The notes under the pieces were generated by a model. It searched no databases, was not told the origin of the DNA, and saw nothing but the letters and a program-made list of their open reading frames with translations. The translations under genes and the position numbers were made by a program. Positions 23,635-32,684 of a stretch of DNA of 33,885 nucleotides are shown here, in pieces; positions within the stretch are counted from its first letter, which is position 1; every line of letters begins with the position of its first letter. The stretch is from a candidate division TM6 bacterium GW2011_GWE2_36_25 (lineage in GTDB: Bacteria > Babelota > Babeliae > Babelales > UBA12409). The stretch spans positions 1 through 33,885 of the forward strand of contig LBRU01000007.1 of the NCBI GenBank assembly GCA_000991575.1. Reading direction: 5' to 3'.

Positions 23635-25305
23635 ATGAATAAAAAAATATTTTTACTCTTTACTTTGGGATTTTCATTGCTCAGTGCGATGGAACATCCT
23701 TCTAGCGATTACGAAAGGCTTAATAGAACACTCTTATCGCGCGCATCCTCTTCCATCACAGAACCTATGGCAATTTATGAACTTATTGGGGAAGGTGCAG
23801 ATGTTAATACGATAAATGAAAATGGCGATACACCACTTCTTTGTGCTCTTAAAAGTAAAAATTTTGATGTCGCGCATATCCTCATTCATTACCATCATAC
23901 AAATATTTATCATGCCAATCAACAAGGAGAAACCGCACTCATGTTCGCCATAAAACATCGCCAACATGAACTCATCAACGAACTCCTTAACCGTTACCAA
24001 TCAAAAGATGAGAAGGAATCTCTCATTAACGTAGAAGATCAAAAAAGAAAAACACCATTAATTTATGCTATTGAAAATGGCCTTTATAACACGGTACATC
24101 AACTTATCAATGAAGGAGCAAATATTACTGAACTCCCAGAAGTAGAAGGAGAAAATGGTGATAAAAATACTCCTTTGCAAACAGCTCTTTTAAATGATCA
24201 ATATGAAATTGCCCGTCTTCTTATCAATAGAGGAGCTAACCTTAATGTCATTTTCGAAGAAGATGCAACACCCCTTATGTTGGCAATAAGCGCAAAAAAA
24301 CCAGATTTGGTCCGTTTAATGATCGAACACGGAGCTCCTATTAATGATGTCAATGGACCAAATAGTTTCACTCCTTTACAACTGGCAACAGAAGAAGTTT
24401 CTTTAGAAATCGTCCAGATCCTCATTGAAAACGGAGCTAATACACATGTTTTTTGGGATGTACTTGGACAAGATTTAACCCTTCTCGGAATTGCAGCAGG
24501 TGGAACTTTAGTTGAAAGCAGAACCTTCTTCCCCAGAGAAGAATTTTATTTAGATTTTCTCGAAACAGAAGCAGAACGATTAGAACTTATGAGATGGCTC
24601 ATAGATGAACAAGGAATTGCAATAGATGAAGGCGAGCAAACAGCATTACAATGTGCTGCCTATATGGGGCTTCAAAATATAGTGCAATTTTTACTTTCTC
24701 GTGGAGCAAATACCACGGGAGTTTTAGCCTCAGCAGTTCATCCTGATAATCGTTATATAGTCAAGTATCTTCTTGAAAATGGCTTTATTGACCATCAAAA
24801 TGAAAATGGCGCTGATGCCTTGATGAATGCCGCACTCAGAAATTGTCCAGATATAATTAAGCTTTTGCTTGAACATGGTGCAACCTTCATCGAAACTAAA
24901 GAAGAAGGAAATCTAACAGCCCCAGCTTTAGTTGCTGCGATTACCAATGTAAAAATAGAAGCATTACATGAATTTATTATTTTTATTAAAAAAGCATTAG
25001 AAGCAAACATCCAAGCTGGAAATGAAGAAGAGTGCAGGCGAATAGATACGTTGCTTCATAATTGTCTCACTCATGTACGAGTCGGTTTCAGCTTATTCTT
25101 TTGGCGTGAGCTAGATAAGGTTCCGAATATTATTGATGAATTCAATCTGTTACGGTATTTATGCAATCACTGGCCATTGCCACAATTCCAAAAGGCATTA
25201 GATCTTTTTCCTATCACCTTTCAATCTGAAAACCCTGATTTCAGATTGCCAAATTCCCATCGCACAGAAATCGTAAGACATTTTATAAAAACTTTGCGCA
25301 AGTAA
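23635..25305 (+). CDS. Large exported ankyrin-repeat protein
   Basis: 556 residues from the ATG at 23635 (GGAGG upstream, promoter just before; an earlier ATG at 23569 lies within the promoter). The signal peptide (1-18) ends LLSAM. About nine to ten ankyrin repeats fill residues 50-430, for instance GDTPLLCALKSKNFDVAHIL, KTPLIYAIENGLYNTVHQLI, ATPLMLAISAKKPDLVRLMI and FTPLQLATEEVSLEIVQILI. The last 120 residues are helical with no recognised domain. Exported ankyrin proteins are usual candidates for host-protein binding. Strong terminator at the stop. Confidence 0.88.
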   Translation: MNKKIFLLFTLGFSLLSAMEHPSSDYERLNRTLLSRASSSITEPMAIYELIGEGADVNTINENGDTPLLCALKSKNFDVAHILIHYHHTNIYHANQQGETALMFAIKHRQHELINELLNRYQSKDEKESLINVEDQKRKTPLIYAIENGLYNTVHQLINEGANITELPEVEGENGDKNTPLQTALLNDQYEIARLLINRGANLNVIFEEDATPLMLAISAKKPDLVRLMIEHGAPINDVNGPNSFTPLQLATEEVSLEIVQILIENGANTHVFWDVLGQDLTLLGIAAGGTLVESRTFFPREEFYLDFLETEAERLELMRWLIDEQGIAIDEGEQTALQCAAYMGLQNIVQFLLSRGANTTGVLASAVHPDNRYIVKYLLENGFIDHQNENGADALMNAALRNCPDIIKLLLEHGATFIETKEEGNLTAPALVAAITNVKIEALHEFIIFIKKALEANIQAGNEEECRRIDTLLHNCLTHVRVGFSLFFWRELDKVPNIIDEFNLLRYLCNHWPLPQFQKALDLFPITFQSENPDFRLPNSHRTEIVRHFIKTLRK

Positions 25306-25336
25306 AAGAAGGCCCCTAAAAAGGGCCTTCTTTTTT
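25304..25336. terminator. Bidirectional terminator between ankyrin and NTT genes
   Basis: AAAAGAAGGCCC and GGGCCTTCTTTT pair around a 7-base loop, followed by T's. It begins within the TAA of the ankyrin gene and reaches the NTT stop codon, serving both convergent genes. Confidence 0.88.
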
Positions 25337-26732
25337 AATCCTTAAGGGGCTCAGCACCAATAACTTCATTATTTTCAATTGCTGTTACATACCGCTTACC
25401 AAGTAAAACTGCAACCACCGTCCAACACCCAAGTACGACGACAAAGAAAACCCAATGGAAGAGCTGAAAAAGACCTTGGCCAAAACCTGCACGAACAAGA
25501 TTTGCGAGAATATTGAATTGAGATCCCGTTGCTTTAGCAAACTTTGTTCCAAAGGCATCAATCCACGCTTTAGATTGAAATTTAACTGCTTTAATAGTTG
25601 GAATATATAAACTTTCACGTACGGGATAAAAGAAGCCATAATTAATTGCACGAAACGCAACAAAAACAAAGGCAAGCGCTCCATAAGTTCCAATCGCCAA
25701 AAAGCCAAACAGCAACATTCCAAGAACCACTGGTATTAAAATCAAACAACGACGTTCACCAAGCCACCGCAACAACGCATTCGTACCAAATAGAGCAATA
25801 AGAAAACCGATAAAATGATATCCTAGCGCCATCGCAAATAATTTGCTGCCAAAATCTTCTACCCCCACAGCAGCACCTTTTGCATAAATAATACGCAAGA
25901 AGCTTAATACCGCGTTTAAAACTTCATAAAAGAAAATAATACTAAAAATACCAAGAACATACGGCTCCTGAATAAGCACCTTGATGCCTGCAAAAAGACC
26001 TGGGCGTTCCTGTTTTTTAGCCATCTCTTTTTGATAATCATAAGCAGCTTCATACCCGTGCAATAAATGCCCTGAGACATTCTTGATAAACAACATTATG
26101 CCGATAGGTACTAATAAAATAATCAATGAAGGCAACAATACAAGCAATTGTTGTTTCACTAACCCTGACCAAGGAATAATTGGTTTCAACAGGAACCATC
26201 CAAAAGCGGCACTTAAAATACCACCAATTTTAGTACCGGCAACAAGCAATCCGTAACTATCTTTCGCTTCTTTTGGACTAAAAATTGAATTGGTAAAAGC
26301 CCACATCACACTCACAATAAACGGCGAGTACCCTTCAATAAAGATATAAAAAATCCATCCAAACAAACGCCAAGGACTTTGATCAGTATTTGGAATACCA
26401 ATAGTAGGATGGCCAAGAAGATAAGTAAAAATCAAACCCAAAATCCCATACAAAATGGCATAAAAACAGAGTAACTGATAACGGCGAAGTCTGTTCACCA
26501 AAAAAGAATAAAATAAAATTGCAGGAATAAGCACAACCAAAGAGACAAGCTTTGCCTTCGGAACATAATCCTCTCCCACAATTTCAACAAAAATGAGATC
26601 TTTCATCTCTTTGCAAATAGTGTAAGCAGCAATAACTAATGCAAAAACAGCAATCATCCAAAAGAGCTTGCTCCGCTCATCTCTATTTAAAGTCCATAAT
26701 TTTTTAAACGAATGCAGCATTGACGATTTCAT
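25335..26732 (-). CDS. NTT-family ATP/ADP-type nucleotide transporter (downstream copy)
   Basis: 465 residues with about 12 TM helices. NTT signatures: AAYTICKEMKDLIFVEIVGEDYVPKAK near the N-terminus, IGIPNTDQSPWRLFGWIFYIFIE, and the C-terminal RESLYIPT...KSKAWIDAFGTK-like block. NTTs of chlamydiae and rickettsiae exchange host ATP for ADP or import nucleotides with protons; which applies here cannot be told. AGGGG precedes the ATG. It follows the second NTT gene after a terminator, so the two are probably separately controlled. The upstream copy has RPLKD where this has KEMKD, suggesting different substrates (inference). Confidence 0.92.
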   Translation of the reverse strand: MKSSMLHSFKKLWTLNRDERSKLFWMIAVFALVIAAYTICKEMKDLIFVEIVGEDYVPKAKLVSLVVLIPAILFYSFLVNRLRRYQLLCFYAILYGILGLIFTYLLGHPTIGIPNTDQSPWRLFGWIFYIFIEGYSPFIVSVMWAFTNSIFSPKEAKDSYGLLVAGTKIGGILSAAFGWFLLKPIIPWSGLVKQQLLVLLPSLIILLVPIGIMLFIKNVSGHLLHGYEAAYDYQKEMAKKQERPGLFAGIKVLIQEPYVLGIFSIIFFYEVLNAVLSFLRIIYAKGAAVGVEDFGSKLFAMALGYHFIGFLIALFGTNALLRWLGERRCLILIPVVLGMLLFGFLAIGTYGALAFVFVAFRAINYGFFYPVRESLYIPTIKAVKFQSKAWIDAFGTKFAKATGSQFNILANLVRAGFGQGLFQLFHWVFFVVVLGCWTVVAVLLGKRYVTAIENNEVIGAEPLKD

Positions 26733-26793
26733 ACGTACCCCTTGAAAAACACACCTATTTCACGCGCGCTCTTCTACCCACCTTTAAAAACCG

Positions 26794-26830
26794 AAAAGGC
26801 CTCCCAAGCTTTCGCCCAGCAGGCCTTTTT
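26794..26830 (-). terminator. Terminator between the two NTT genes
   Basis: AAAAGGCCT and AGGCCTTTTT pair around an 18-base GC-rich interior, with T runs on the minus side after the upstream NTT gene. Confidence 0.7.
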
Positions 26831-26870
26831 AGTCATTTTTGACTTGTCTTTGTCGTTAATATATAAGTTG

Positions 26871-28217
26871 TCAACATACAACCTTATTTTCTTCAATTGC
26901 TTTATTGTATTTAGCAGACACAAAGAATGCCACAGCAACCCACAATCCGAGAAGCCCCAAAGAAGCAATGGATGCAATACTTAAGTACATGGCAAGTCCT
27001 GTAACTGAACCATATGCCTTACTTAAAGGCAATTTAAGTGCATTGACGGTAGATCCCATACTTTTTGAGCCACGATTTCCAAACACTTCGATCCATGCCT
27101 GAGCCTTGTATCGCGCATCCTCCGAGGTAGGTATATAGAGCTGCTTAATGGACGGTTGGTTGATCGCGTAATTGAGACCTTTAAATCCAACAACAACGAA
27201 ACCTGCTACTAATAATGTTGGATAAAACCACCAAATAACAACGCCGGCGGCCATCAACAATGGCAACGTAACTAATGATGCTCTCATACCAAGCTTACGC
27301 TGAATGTTGCTTATACCAAAAAGTAATGAGAAGAATGATAAGAGCCCCGTAATTACCGCAAATGTTGCAAGATAATCTGACCTCATAAGTTCATCGGGAA
27401 ATTGCATCTTCACTTTAAATTTAAAATAAAAATCTATAATAGTGGTAACAGATTCAAAGGCGAGTAAAAACACAAAAATACCGAGAAGATAGGTGTTGGT
27501 TACTAAGAGTTTAAGCCCCTCTAAAAACCCAGGTTTTTTTTCTTCAGTTGTTTTTTTAACAGGATGAAATTCTGATTTTGGCGTAACACGCATAAAGACC
27601 CAGATTAATACACCAACAATTAGAATTAAGACACCGCCAATAGCAATGACCGGCGCACTGTTTTTGAAGCCCAATCGCGTCGCTCTTAAAAACCATGGAC
27701 CAACAATGTTACCAAACTGAGCACAAAGCATAATTAATGGAAAACCACGCCGAGCCGAACTCGCCGTAGAAACATCTGCAGCAAAAGCCCAAAAAAGTGG
27801 AACCATCATGGTTCCGATGCTTTCAACAAAAATATACCAAAGCCACCCAATTATACGAGTTGGACTTTCAACAGTATTTGGAATGCCATATACTGGATTA
27901 CTTAACATAATAGCAAAAACAATCGCAGATAAAGCATAAAAACCGGTTAATAAATAAAAAACTTTATGACGGGGGAGCCAATCAATAAGTTTGCCATAAA
28001 TGCCAATTAAAAAGAGAACCGTTATTAATGAAAGAAATTTGGCATAAGGTGTGTAATCAACCCCAACAATCCCTGAAAAAATACCATCTTTTAGAGGGCG
28101 CAATCCCCAATAAGCCGCAATTAATACGCCAAATGTAATGCCCAATAAAGCATACTTTCTTATTTCTTCGCGACTTTCAAATTTACCAAAGACCTTAGCA
28201 AAAAATTGTTTTATCAT
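26871..28217 (-). CDS. NTT-family nucleotide transporter (upstream copy)
   Basis: 448 residues, about 12 TM helices, with AAYWGLRPLKDGIFSGIVGVDYTPYAK, YGIPNTVESPTRIIGWLWYIFVE and QLYIPTSEDARYKAQAWIEVFGNRGSKS. The last is closely parallel to the neighbour, so the pair arose by an old duplication. It retains RPLKD, a common form in this family. Nucleotide, NAD or ATP/ADP exchange are possible. It carries its own terminator. Dependence on host nucleotides is the natural inference. Confidence 0.92.
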   Translation of the reverse strand: MIKQFFAKVFGKFESREEIRKYALLGITFGVLIAAYWGLRPLKDGIFSGIVGVDYTPYAKFLSLITVLFLIGIYGKLIDWLPRHKVFYLLTGFYALSAIVFAIMLSNPVYGIPNTVESPTRIIGWLWYIFVESIGTMMVPLFWAFAADVSTASSARRGFPLIMLCAQFGNIVGPWFLRATRLGFKNSAPVIAIGGVLILIVGVLIWVFMRVTPKSEFHPVKKTTEEKKPGFLEGLKLLVTNTYLLGIFVFLLAFESVTTIIDFYFKFKVKMQFPDELMRSDYLATFAVITGLLSFFSLLFGISNIQRKLGMRASLVTLPLLMAAGVVIWWFYPTLLVAGFVVVGFKGLNYAINQPSIKQLYIPTSEDARYKAQAWIEVFGNRGSKSMGSTVNALKLPLSKAYGSVTGLAMYLSIASIASLGLLGLWVAVAFFVSAKYNKAIEENKVVC

Positions 28218-28240
28218 AAATTAAACTCCCTAACTAAAAA

Positions 28241-28378
28241 TTAATTACCCAAAAATAACTTTTTATTAAAAGAAAATTGACCAACCAAATATTTTTTAAA
28301 CTCTTCCTTTTTAAATAATCCAGACCGCTTTTTTAACAAGCCAATCGCACCGCCACCCAACGAAAACGAGGTAGACAT
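28241..28378 (-). CDS. Possible 45-residue basic protein
   Basis: An ATG at 28378, preceded by AGGA, opens a 45-codon frame: MSTSFSLGGGAIGLLKKRSG, then a Lys-rich, aromatic stretch ending LFLGN. It stops 23 bases before the upstream NTT gene on the same strand and could be a leader gene or small peptide. There is no signal peptide and no recognised family. Without conservation data it could be chance. Confidence 0.4.
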   Translation of the reverse strand: MSTSFSLGGGAIGLLKKRSGLFKKEEFKKYLVGQFSFNKKLFLGN

Positions 28379-28715
28379 ATCGTCCTATCTCCATGGTTAA
28401 AAGTAAAACTTACCTTCACAGTATAACAGAAAATTTCGTTTTCCCAAAAAAACATTTCCCCCAAAAAAAACATCAAAAAACCATTAAACACCTATGCTTT
28501 TCCCTGAAAAAGCTCTTTGAATTTTTATATTTTAATGAAAAAACATTTTTTACAAATGCATTTTATTACAGCTTTTATTTAATTTTTTGCCACAATTTCA
28601 ACTGGTAAATAGCCCCAAAAGAGTCTCTAGAAGCGCCATTTTTTCAATTTTACTGGCACCCCTTTCTATGCTATAATCTTTATAGAGAACATTGCAAAAT
28701 TAGGAATTCGCACAT
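28379..28715. other. Gene-free AT-rich stretch before lon
   Basis: Divergent intergenic region between the NTT side and lon. Very AT-rich with A and T runs; a 71-codon plus-strand frame at 28393 is dominated by Phe/Lys/Asn codons of that composition and lacks a ribosome site, so it is not called. The lon promoter lies at its end. Confidence 0.6.
28649..28677 (+). promoter_or_regulatory. Candidate promoter of lon
   Basis: TTTACT (28649-28654), a 17-base spacer and a consensus TATAAT (28672-28677), about 39 bases before the lon ATG. No CIRCE-type repeat is seen nearby. Confidence 0.5.
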
Positions 28716-31130
28716 ATGACTGAAGAAAAAGATTTTATAGAAACAACATCCATACAAGAAGCGCAGGCGGTGCAATTCGAACAATTCTTGCCATTGCTTC
28801 CTTTAAAAAATGTTGTTTTGCTCCCTAAAAGTATTATTCCAATCATTGTCGGCAGAAGTTCATCGATAGAAGCCGTTGAATACGCCCTCAAGCATGATAA
28901 AATCATTTTTGTCTCCGCTCAAAAAAGTCCTGATACCGAAAATCCAACGTCAGAAGATATTTTTTCTTATGGAACCCGTTCTAAAATTCTTCAAGTTATG
29001 CGCATGCCTAATAAAGCACTCAAGATTTTGGTTGAAGGGATCTGTCGGGCCAAAATTATAAATACATTTCCAATTCATTCATTTTTAAGCGTTGCTTTTG
29101 AAGATCTTGAACTCAAAGGAACTACTCAAACAAGAGAGTTCGAAGCTTTATGGCGCCATGTAAAAACACTCTATATTCAATACACGCAACTCAACGATCG
29201 TGCGCCTCAAGACCCTGTTCAAAGTGTGCGCACCATCGAAGATATTGATTACAGCGCAGACACAATTGCAGTCAACCTAAATTTATCCTTTGATGATCGC
29301 CAAAAAATACTTGAGCAACCAAACTTAAAGAAAAGACTTTTCACCATTGCACAGCTGCTCCAAAAAGAGATTGATCTTCTTGAAACTGAAAAACGTATTC
29401 AATCGCAAGTTCAAAAACAAGTTGAAAAAAACCAGCGAGAGTATTATCTCAATGAACAAATTAAAGCAATCCATAAGGAATTAGGTCGTGATGATTACTT
29501 GGCAGAAATTAATGAATTGCGCAGCAAAATAGAAAAAATTGGCCTTCCCAAAGAAGTCGCAACTAAGTGTGATAAGGAACTTGCTAAACTTGAACAGATG
29601 CAACCTTTTTCGGCTGAAGCAGTCGTAAGCCGCAATTATCTTGACTGGATTATCTCATTGCCATGGAATGCAATGAGCAAAGATGCCATTTCGCTGGTTC
29701 AAGCAGAAAAAATTCTTAATAATAGTCATGCTGGATTGAAGCAACCCAAAGAACGCATTCTTGAATTCGTCGCTGCAAAAAAATTCTCTAAAAAATTAGA
29801 AAAGGCGCCGATTATCTGTTTTGTAGGCCCTCCCGGTGTAGGTAAAACATCTCTTGCAAAATCAATTGCTGCAAGTCTTGGCAGAGAATTTGTTCGTATT
29901 TCACTTGGTGGCGTAAAAGATGAAGCAGAAATCCGTGGACATCGACGCACGTACATTGGTGCATTACCGGGAAAAATTTTGCAAGCAATGAAAAAAGCGA
30001 ACACCATTAATCCGGTCATGCTTCTTGATGAAATTGATAAACTTTCTCACGATATCACCGGCGATCCCTCCTCAGCACTCTTGGAAGTTTTGGATCCTGA
30101 ACAAAACAATTCGTTCGTTGATCATTACCTCGATATCGAATATGACCTGAGTAAGGTAATGTTCATTACAACGGCAAACTTCTACGAAAATATTCCAAGC
30201 CCGCTGCTGGATCGTATGGAGATTATTTATCTTTCCGGTTATACGGAAGAAGAAAAACTGACCATTGCACAAAAATTCTTGGTACCAAAACAATTAAACG
30301 AACATTCCTTAACCAAACATCAATTTAAAATTTCAGATGAACTCATTCTTCACATTATTGATTATTACACAAAAGAATCTGGCGTGCGTCAGCTTGATCG
30401 CATTTTTGCAAAATTAATGCGCAAAGTAATTCAAGAGCTTTTGAAAAAGAAAGTAAAATCAGTCGAAATAACACAAAGTCACATTCTCGAATGGCTTGGT
30501 CATCAAAAATTTAAACCGACATCATTAGATAAAGGCAAGGAAATTATCGGATTAGCTACAGGCCTTGCGTGGACCGAATGTGGCGGTGAGGTTTTAGAAA
30601 TTGAAACAACTCTTTTACCAGGAAAAGGAGGACTTACGCTTACTGGGCAATTAGGTGAAGTCATGCAAGAATCTGCACAAGCAGGGCTCAGCTACATTAA
30701 AAGTCGTGCATCTGATTTTGGCATTAAAAAAGCACAACTTACGAGAGAAATTCACATGCACTTACCTGAAGGAGCAACACCAAAAGACGGCCCTTCTGCC
30801 GGCATTACAATGGCATGCTCCATCATTTCAACCCTCACCAAAACACCATTGAAATCAAACATTGCATTAACGGGTGAAATTACCTTGCGTGGTCGCGTAC
30901 TCGGCGTTGGTGGTCTCAAAGAAAAAATACTCGCTGCAAAACGTTATGGGATGAAAAAGGTAATTGTACCTAAAGAAAACTTTGAAGATATTCAAGATGA
31001 ATTAAAAGATGTCAATCATGGACTTGAACTTATTTACGCAAGTCATATGGACGAAGTAATTAAGGAAGTATTTCCCGAAAACATCTTTAAAAAAGCCAAA
31101 AAAACTGATAAATTAAAAAGCAAAAGATAA
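28716..31130 (+). CDS. lon: ATP-dependent Lon protease
   Basis: 804 residues, typical of bacterial LonA. Order: N-terminal substrate-binding domain (about 24-225), coiled-coil region (225-275), AAA+ module with Walker A GPPGVGKT (371-378) and Walker B VMLLDEID (434-441), then the serine protease domain with the catalytic dyad Ser-694 (KDGPSAG) and Lys-737 ([10 protein letters not shown]), 43 residues apart as in E. coli. Lon is a soluble hexamer that degrades misfolded and regulatory proteins. All active residues are present. A lipoprotein-like gene follows after 28 bases. Confidence 0.96.
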   Translation: MTEEKDFIETTSIQEAQAVQFEQFLPLLPLKNVVLLPKSIIPIIVGRSSSIEAVEYALKHDKIIFVSAQKSPDTENPTSEDIFSYGTRSKILQVMRMPNKALKILVEGICRAKIINTFPIHSFLSVAFEDLELKGTTQTREFEALWRHVKTLYIQYTQLNDRAPQDPVQSVRTIEDIDYSADTIAVNLNLSFDDRQKILEQPNLKKRLFTIAQLLQKEIDLLETEKRIQSQVQKQVEKNQREYYLNEQIKAIHKELGRDDYLAEINELRSKIEKIGLPKEVATKCDKELAKLEQMQPFSAEAVVSRNYLDWIISLPWNAMSKDAISLVQAEKILNNSHAGLKQPKERILEFVAAKKFSKKLEKAPIICFVGPPGVGKTSLAKSIAASLGREFVRISLGGVKDEAEIRGHRRTYIGALPGKILQAMKKANTINPVMLLDEIDKLSHDITGDPSSALLEVLDPEQNNSFVDHYLDIEYDLSKVMFITTANFYENIPSPLLDRMEIIYLSGYTEEEKLTIAQKFLVPKQLNEHSLTKHQFKISDELILHIIDYYTKESGVRQLDRIFAKLMRKVIQELLKKKVKSVEITQSHILEWLGHQKFKPTSLDKGKEIIGLATGLAWTECGGEVLEIETTLLPGKGGLTLTGQLGEVMQESAQAGLSYIKSRASDFGIKKAQLTREIHMHLPEGATPKDGPSAGITMACSIISTLTKTPLKSNIALTGEITLRGRVLGVGGLKEKILAAKRYGMKKVIVPKENFEDIQDELKDVNHGLELIYASHMDEVIKEVFPENIFKKAKKTDKLKSKR

Positions 31131-31158
31131 ACAAAACAAATCCGAACGGAGTCTAGAT

Positions 31159-31323
31159 ATGAAAAAGATACTCATTCTTTTAGTCGTTGCAGCTTTAGCA
31201 ATCAATGGCGCAGGATGCAAAAAGAAAGCAAAACCTGCAAAGCAAACAAAGATGGAACAATTAGATAGCCAAGAAGTTGCAATGTATCGCAACACCGCAC
31301 TGGTTAAAGAATTAGCCAGTTAA
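31159..31323 (+). CDS. Small putative lipoprotein
   Basis: 54 residues starting at an ATG with CGGAG 8 bases upstream. A Lys-Lys then hydrophobic run (ILILLVVAALAI) leads to NGAGC, where Cys-19 would be the lipidated residue; the lipobox is imperfect, with Gly at -3. A Lys-rich segment and a short helical end follow. It is 28 bases downstream of lon and probably shares its transcript, ended by a strong hairpin. Function unknown. Confidence 0.6.
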   Translation: MKKILILLVVAALAINGAGCKKKAKPAKQTKMEQLDSQEVAMYRNTALVKELAS

Positions 31324-31349
31324 TCGCTTAACATAAATTTAATTTTGTT

Positions 31350-31386
31350 CATGCTCAATGTTTAAATAGATTGAGCATGTTTTTTT
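31350..31386 (+). terminator. Terminator after lon and the lipoprotein gene
   Basis: CATGCTCAAT and ATTGAGCATG form a perfect 10-bp stem with a 10-base loop, followed by seven T's. The right arm ATTGAGCATG plus a T run also stands at the extreme left edge of the window (bases 13-32). Confidence 0.88.
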
Positions 31387-31450
31387 AAATAAAAACATCT
31401 AATGCAAATCCGATAATTCATCGGGCAAATAAATATTTTTTCTTTAATTA

Positions 31451-31623
31451 ACGCGAGTTCGATAATTGTTGATATCCTTATTTTAAGATAATTTTTACTT
31501 CTCGCGTTCGATAAAACCATTCGACTCACTTTTCTCTTCGTTTCAAGTTCGCTCATGGCGACGCTTTGCTTTTATTTCCATTAATAACATATTCCAAAGT
31601 TTATTATTTATCGAACTCACGTT
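31451..31623. repeat. MITE-like remnant sharing ends with the IS982-type element
   Basis: It begins with ACGCGAGTTCGATAATT (31451-31467), identical to the left end of the IS at 32669, and ends with TTATCGAACTCACGT (31609-31623), one mismatch from the IS right end in its core. The interior has no transposase and no similarity I can see to the IS interior. It also contains ACTTCTCGCGTTCG (31497-31510), which recurs beyond the right end of the IS. Confidence 0.5.
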
Positions 31624-31755
31624 TATCTAATAATATTTTACCTCATACACATTCAATAAAAATTTTACAAAATCATTGCAAAAACCTCAGAAATAATAGT
31701 AATATGATAGAAAGTATGTAGTATGTATTTAACTTCTTTAAAAATGGAGGATTGT

Positions 31756-32475
31756 ATGAGGAAGTTTATCTCTATAATTTTACTAGCAACACCGTTATTT
31801 GTTGCTTTAGCTGATATAGACGTTACAGTAAAAAACATATTTAGTAAGCCTATTAAAGTTACTCGACTCGGCACGAGAACGAGTCTCCCGAAAGAAACGA
31901 AAACCATTAAACCCAGTGAATCTGCAAAGTTTAAAATTCCTAACAAAACAGCATGCTGCTTGCAAGCAGACATTCCAGAATTTAAAGATTTTGAAAAAAT
32001 AAACCTTCAAGAACATATTATAGGAAGTAAAACATCAAATCTCATCTTTCCACAGGACTTCGAATTATTCACGTTTACTAATAATAGTGATAAAGATATA
32101 TTCGTTTCATCCAAATATGATTATGATAAAACATCTGGCATTGAAACAACGATTCCTGCTAAAAAAACAGCCATATTTAAATCCTTATACTTTAATGTTA
32201 CCAGAGAAAAAAGTCGAAGGTTTGCCGGCAAGTGCACTCCAGGTTTTGGTGGCTGCGACATTACCGGACGCTGGATTGTTTCTTATGAAGAACTTCCTAA
32301 TTCCGTACGCGTATGTGAATTTCCTAACTGCAGCAATCCTGTAGAATTTAAACCATCATTCCAAATGGAGTATCCAAATTCATCATCCACCCCACTCCTT
32401 GGCAAATATACTGAAGCATTAAAAGAACAGCTTGATGCTAAATCAAAATCAAAAAAACTAATTAAATTTATATAA
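31756..32475 (+). CDS. Exported protein of unknown function
   Basis: 239 residues from the ATG at 31756 (GGAGG 5 bases upstream; an earlier ATG at 31723 adds no useful sequence). The signal peptide (1-19, ending FVALA) is followed by a beta-rich chain with repeated strand-turn phrases (VTVKNIFSKPIKVTRL; FTFTNNSDKDIFVSS), which suggests two Ig- or C2-like modules, a guess by eye. A cysteine-rich stretch (CTPGFGGCDITGRW; VCEFPNC) lies near 167-205. CDITGRWI echoes CDLAGVWI in the protein at 3451. The family is unrecognised. It lies between the MITE-like remnant and the IS, so the locus is an accessory spot. Confidence 0.7.
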   Translation: MRKFISIILLATPLFVALADIDVTVKNIFSKPIKVTRLGTRTSLPKETKTIKPSESAKFKIPNKTACCLQADIPEFKDFEKINLQEHIIGSKTSNLIFPQDFELFTFTNNSDKDIFVSSKYDYDKTSGIETTIPAKKTAIFKSLYFNVTREKSRRFAGKCTPGFGGCDITGRWIVSYEELPNSVRVCEFPNCSNPVEFKPSFQMEYPNSSSTPLLGKYTEALKEQLDAKSKSKKLIKFI

Positions 32476-32493
32476 AACGAGCACGACTAAATG

Positions 32494-32527
32494 AAAAAGA
32501 GCGCTCAAAAAATGAGCGTTCTTTTTT
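32494..32527 (+). terminator. Terminator after the exported protein gene
   Basis: AAAAAGAGCGCTCA and TGAGCGTTCTTTTT pair (one G-T) around a 5-base loop, with T's continuing. Confidence 0.85.
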
Positions 32528-32528
32528 T

Positions 32529-32576
32529 ATTAGACCTCTTTCGAAACTACAAATTAGACTTCTTCTGAAACAACAA
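32529..32576. repeat. Tandem pair of imperfect 24-base repeats
   Basis: Two adjacent 24-base units start ATTAGAC and end with ACAA (32529-32552 and 32553-32576); 20 of 24 positions agree. They lie directly after a terminator and 92 bases before the IS end. They might be leftover ends of another element. Confidence 0.5.
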
Positions 32577-32684
32577 AGCACTCGAGGGCCCTGAGCATAT
32601 TAATGTTCATATTGAGATCAAAAATTATTACCAATTAATATAAGCTTGATAATAAAACTTTGTATTTAACGCGAGTTCGATAAT

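Larger units (their letters stand above)
31324..31755. other. Gene-free stretch with terminator and repeat remnant
   Basis: Holds the lon/lipoprotein terminator, the MITE-like remnant (31451-31623) and the leader of the exported protein at 31756, where TTGCAA near 31678 and TAATAT near 31700 could form a promoter. No protein-coding frame is supported. Confidence 0.55.

Noticed and set aside
28393-28608. 71-codon plus-strand frame upstream of lon
   Set aside because: Phe/Lys/Asn-rich composition matches random AT-rich DNA, and there is no ribosome site or domain.
31362-31556. 64-codon minus-strand frame over the MITE-like remnant
   Set aside because: It spans a terminator and repeat ends; no family or start signal.
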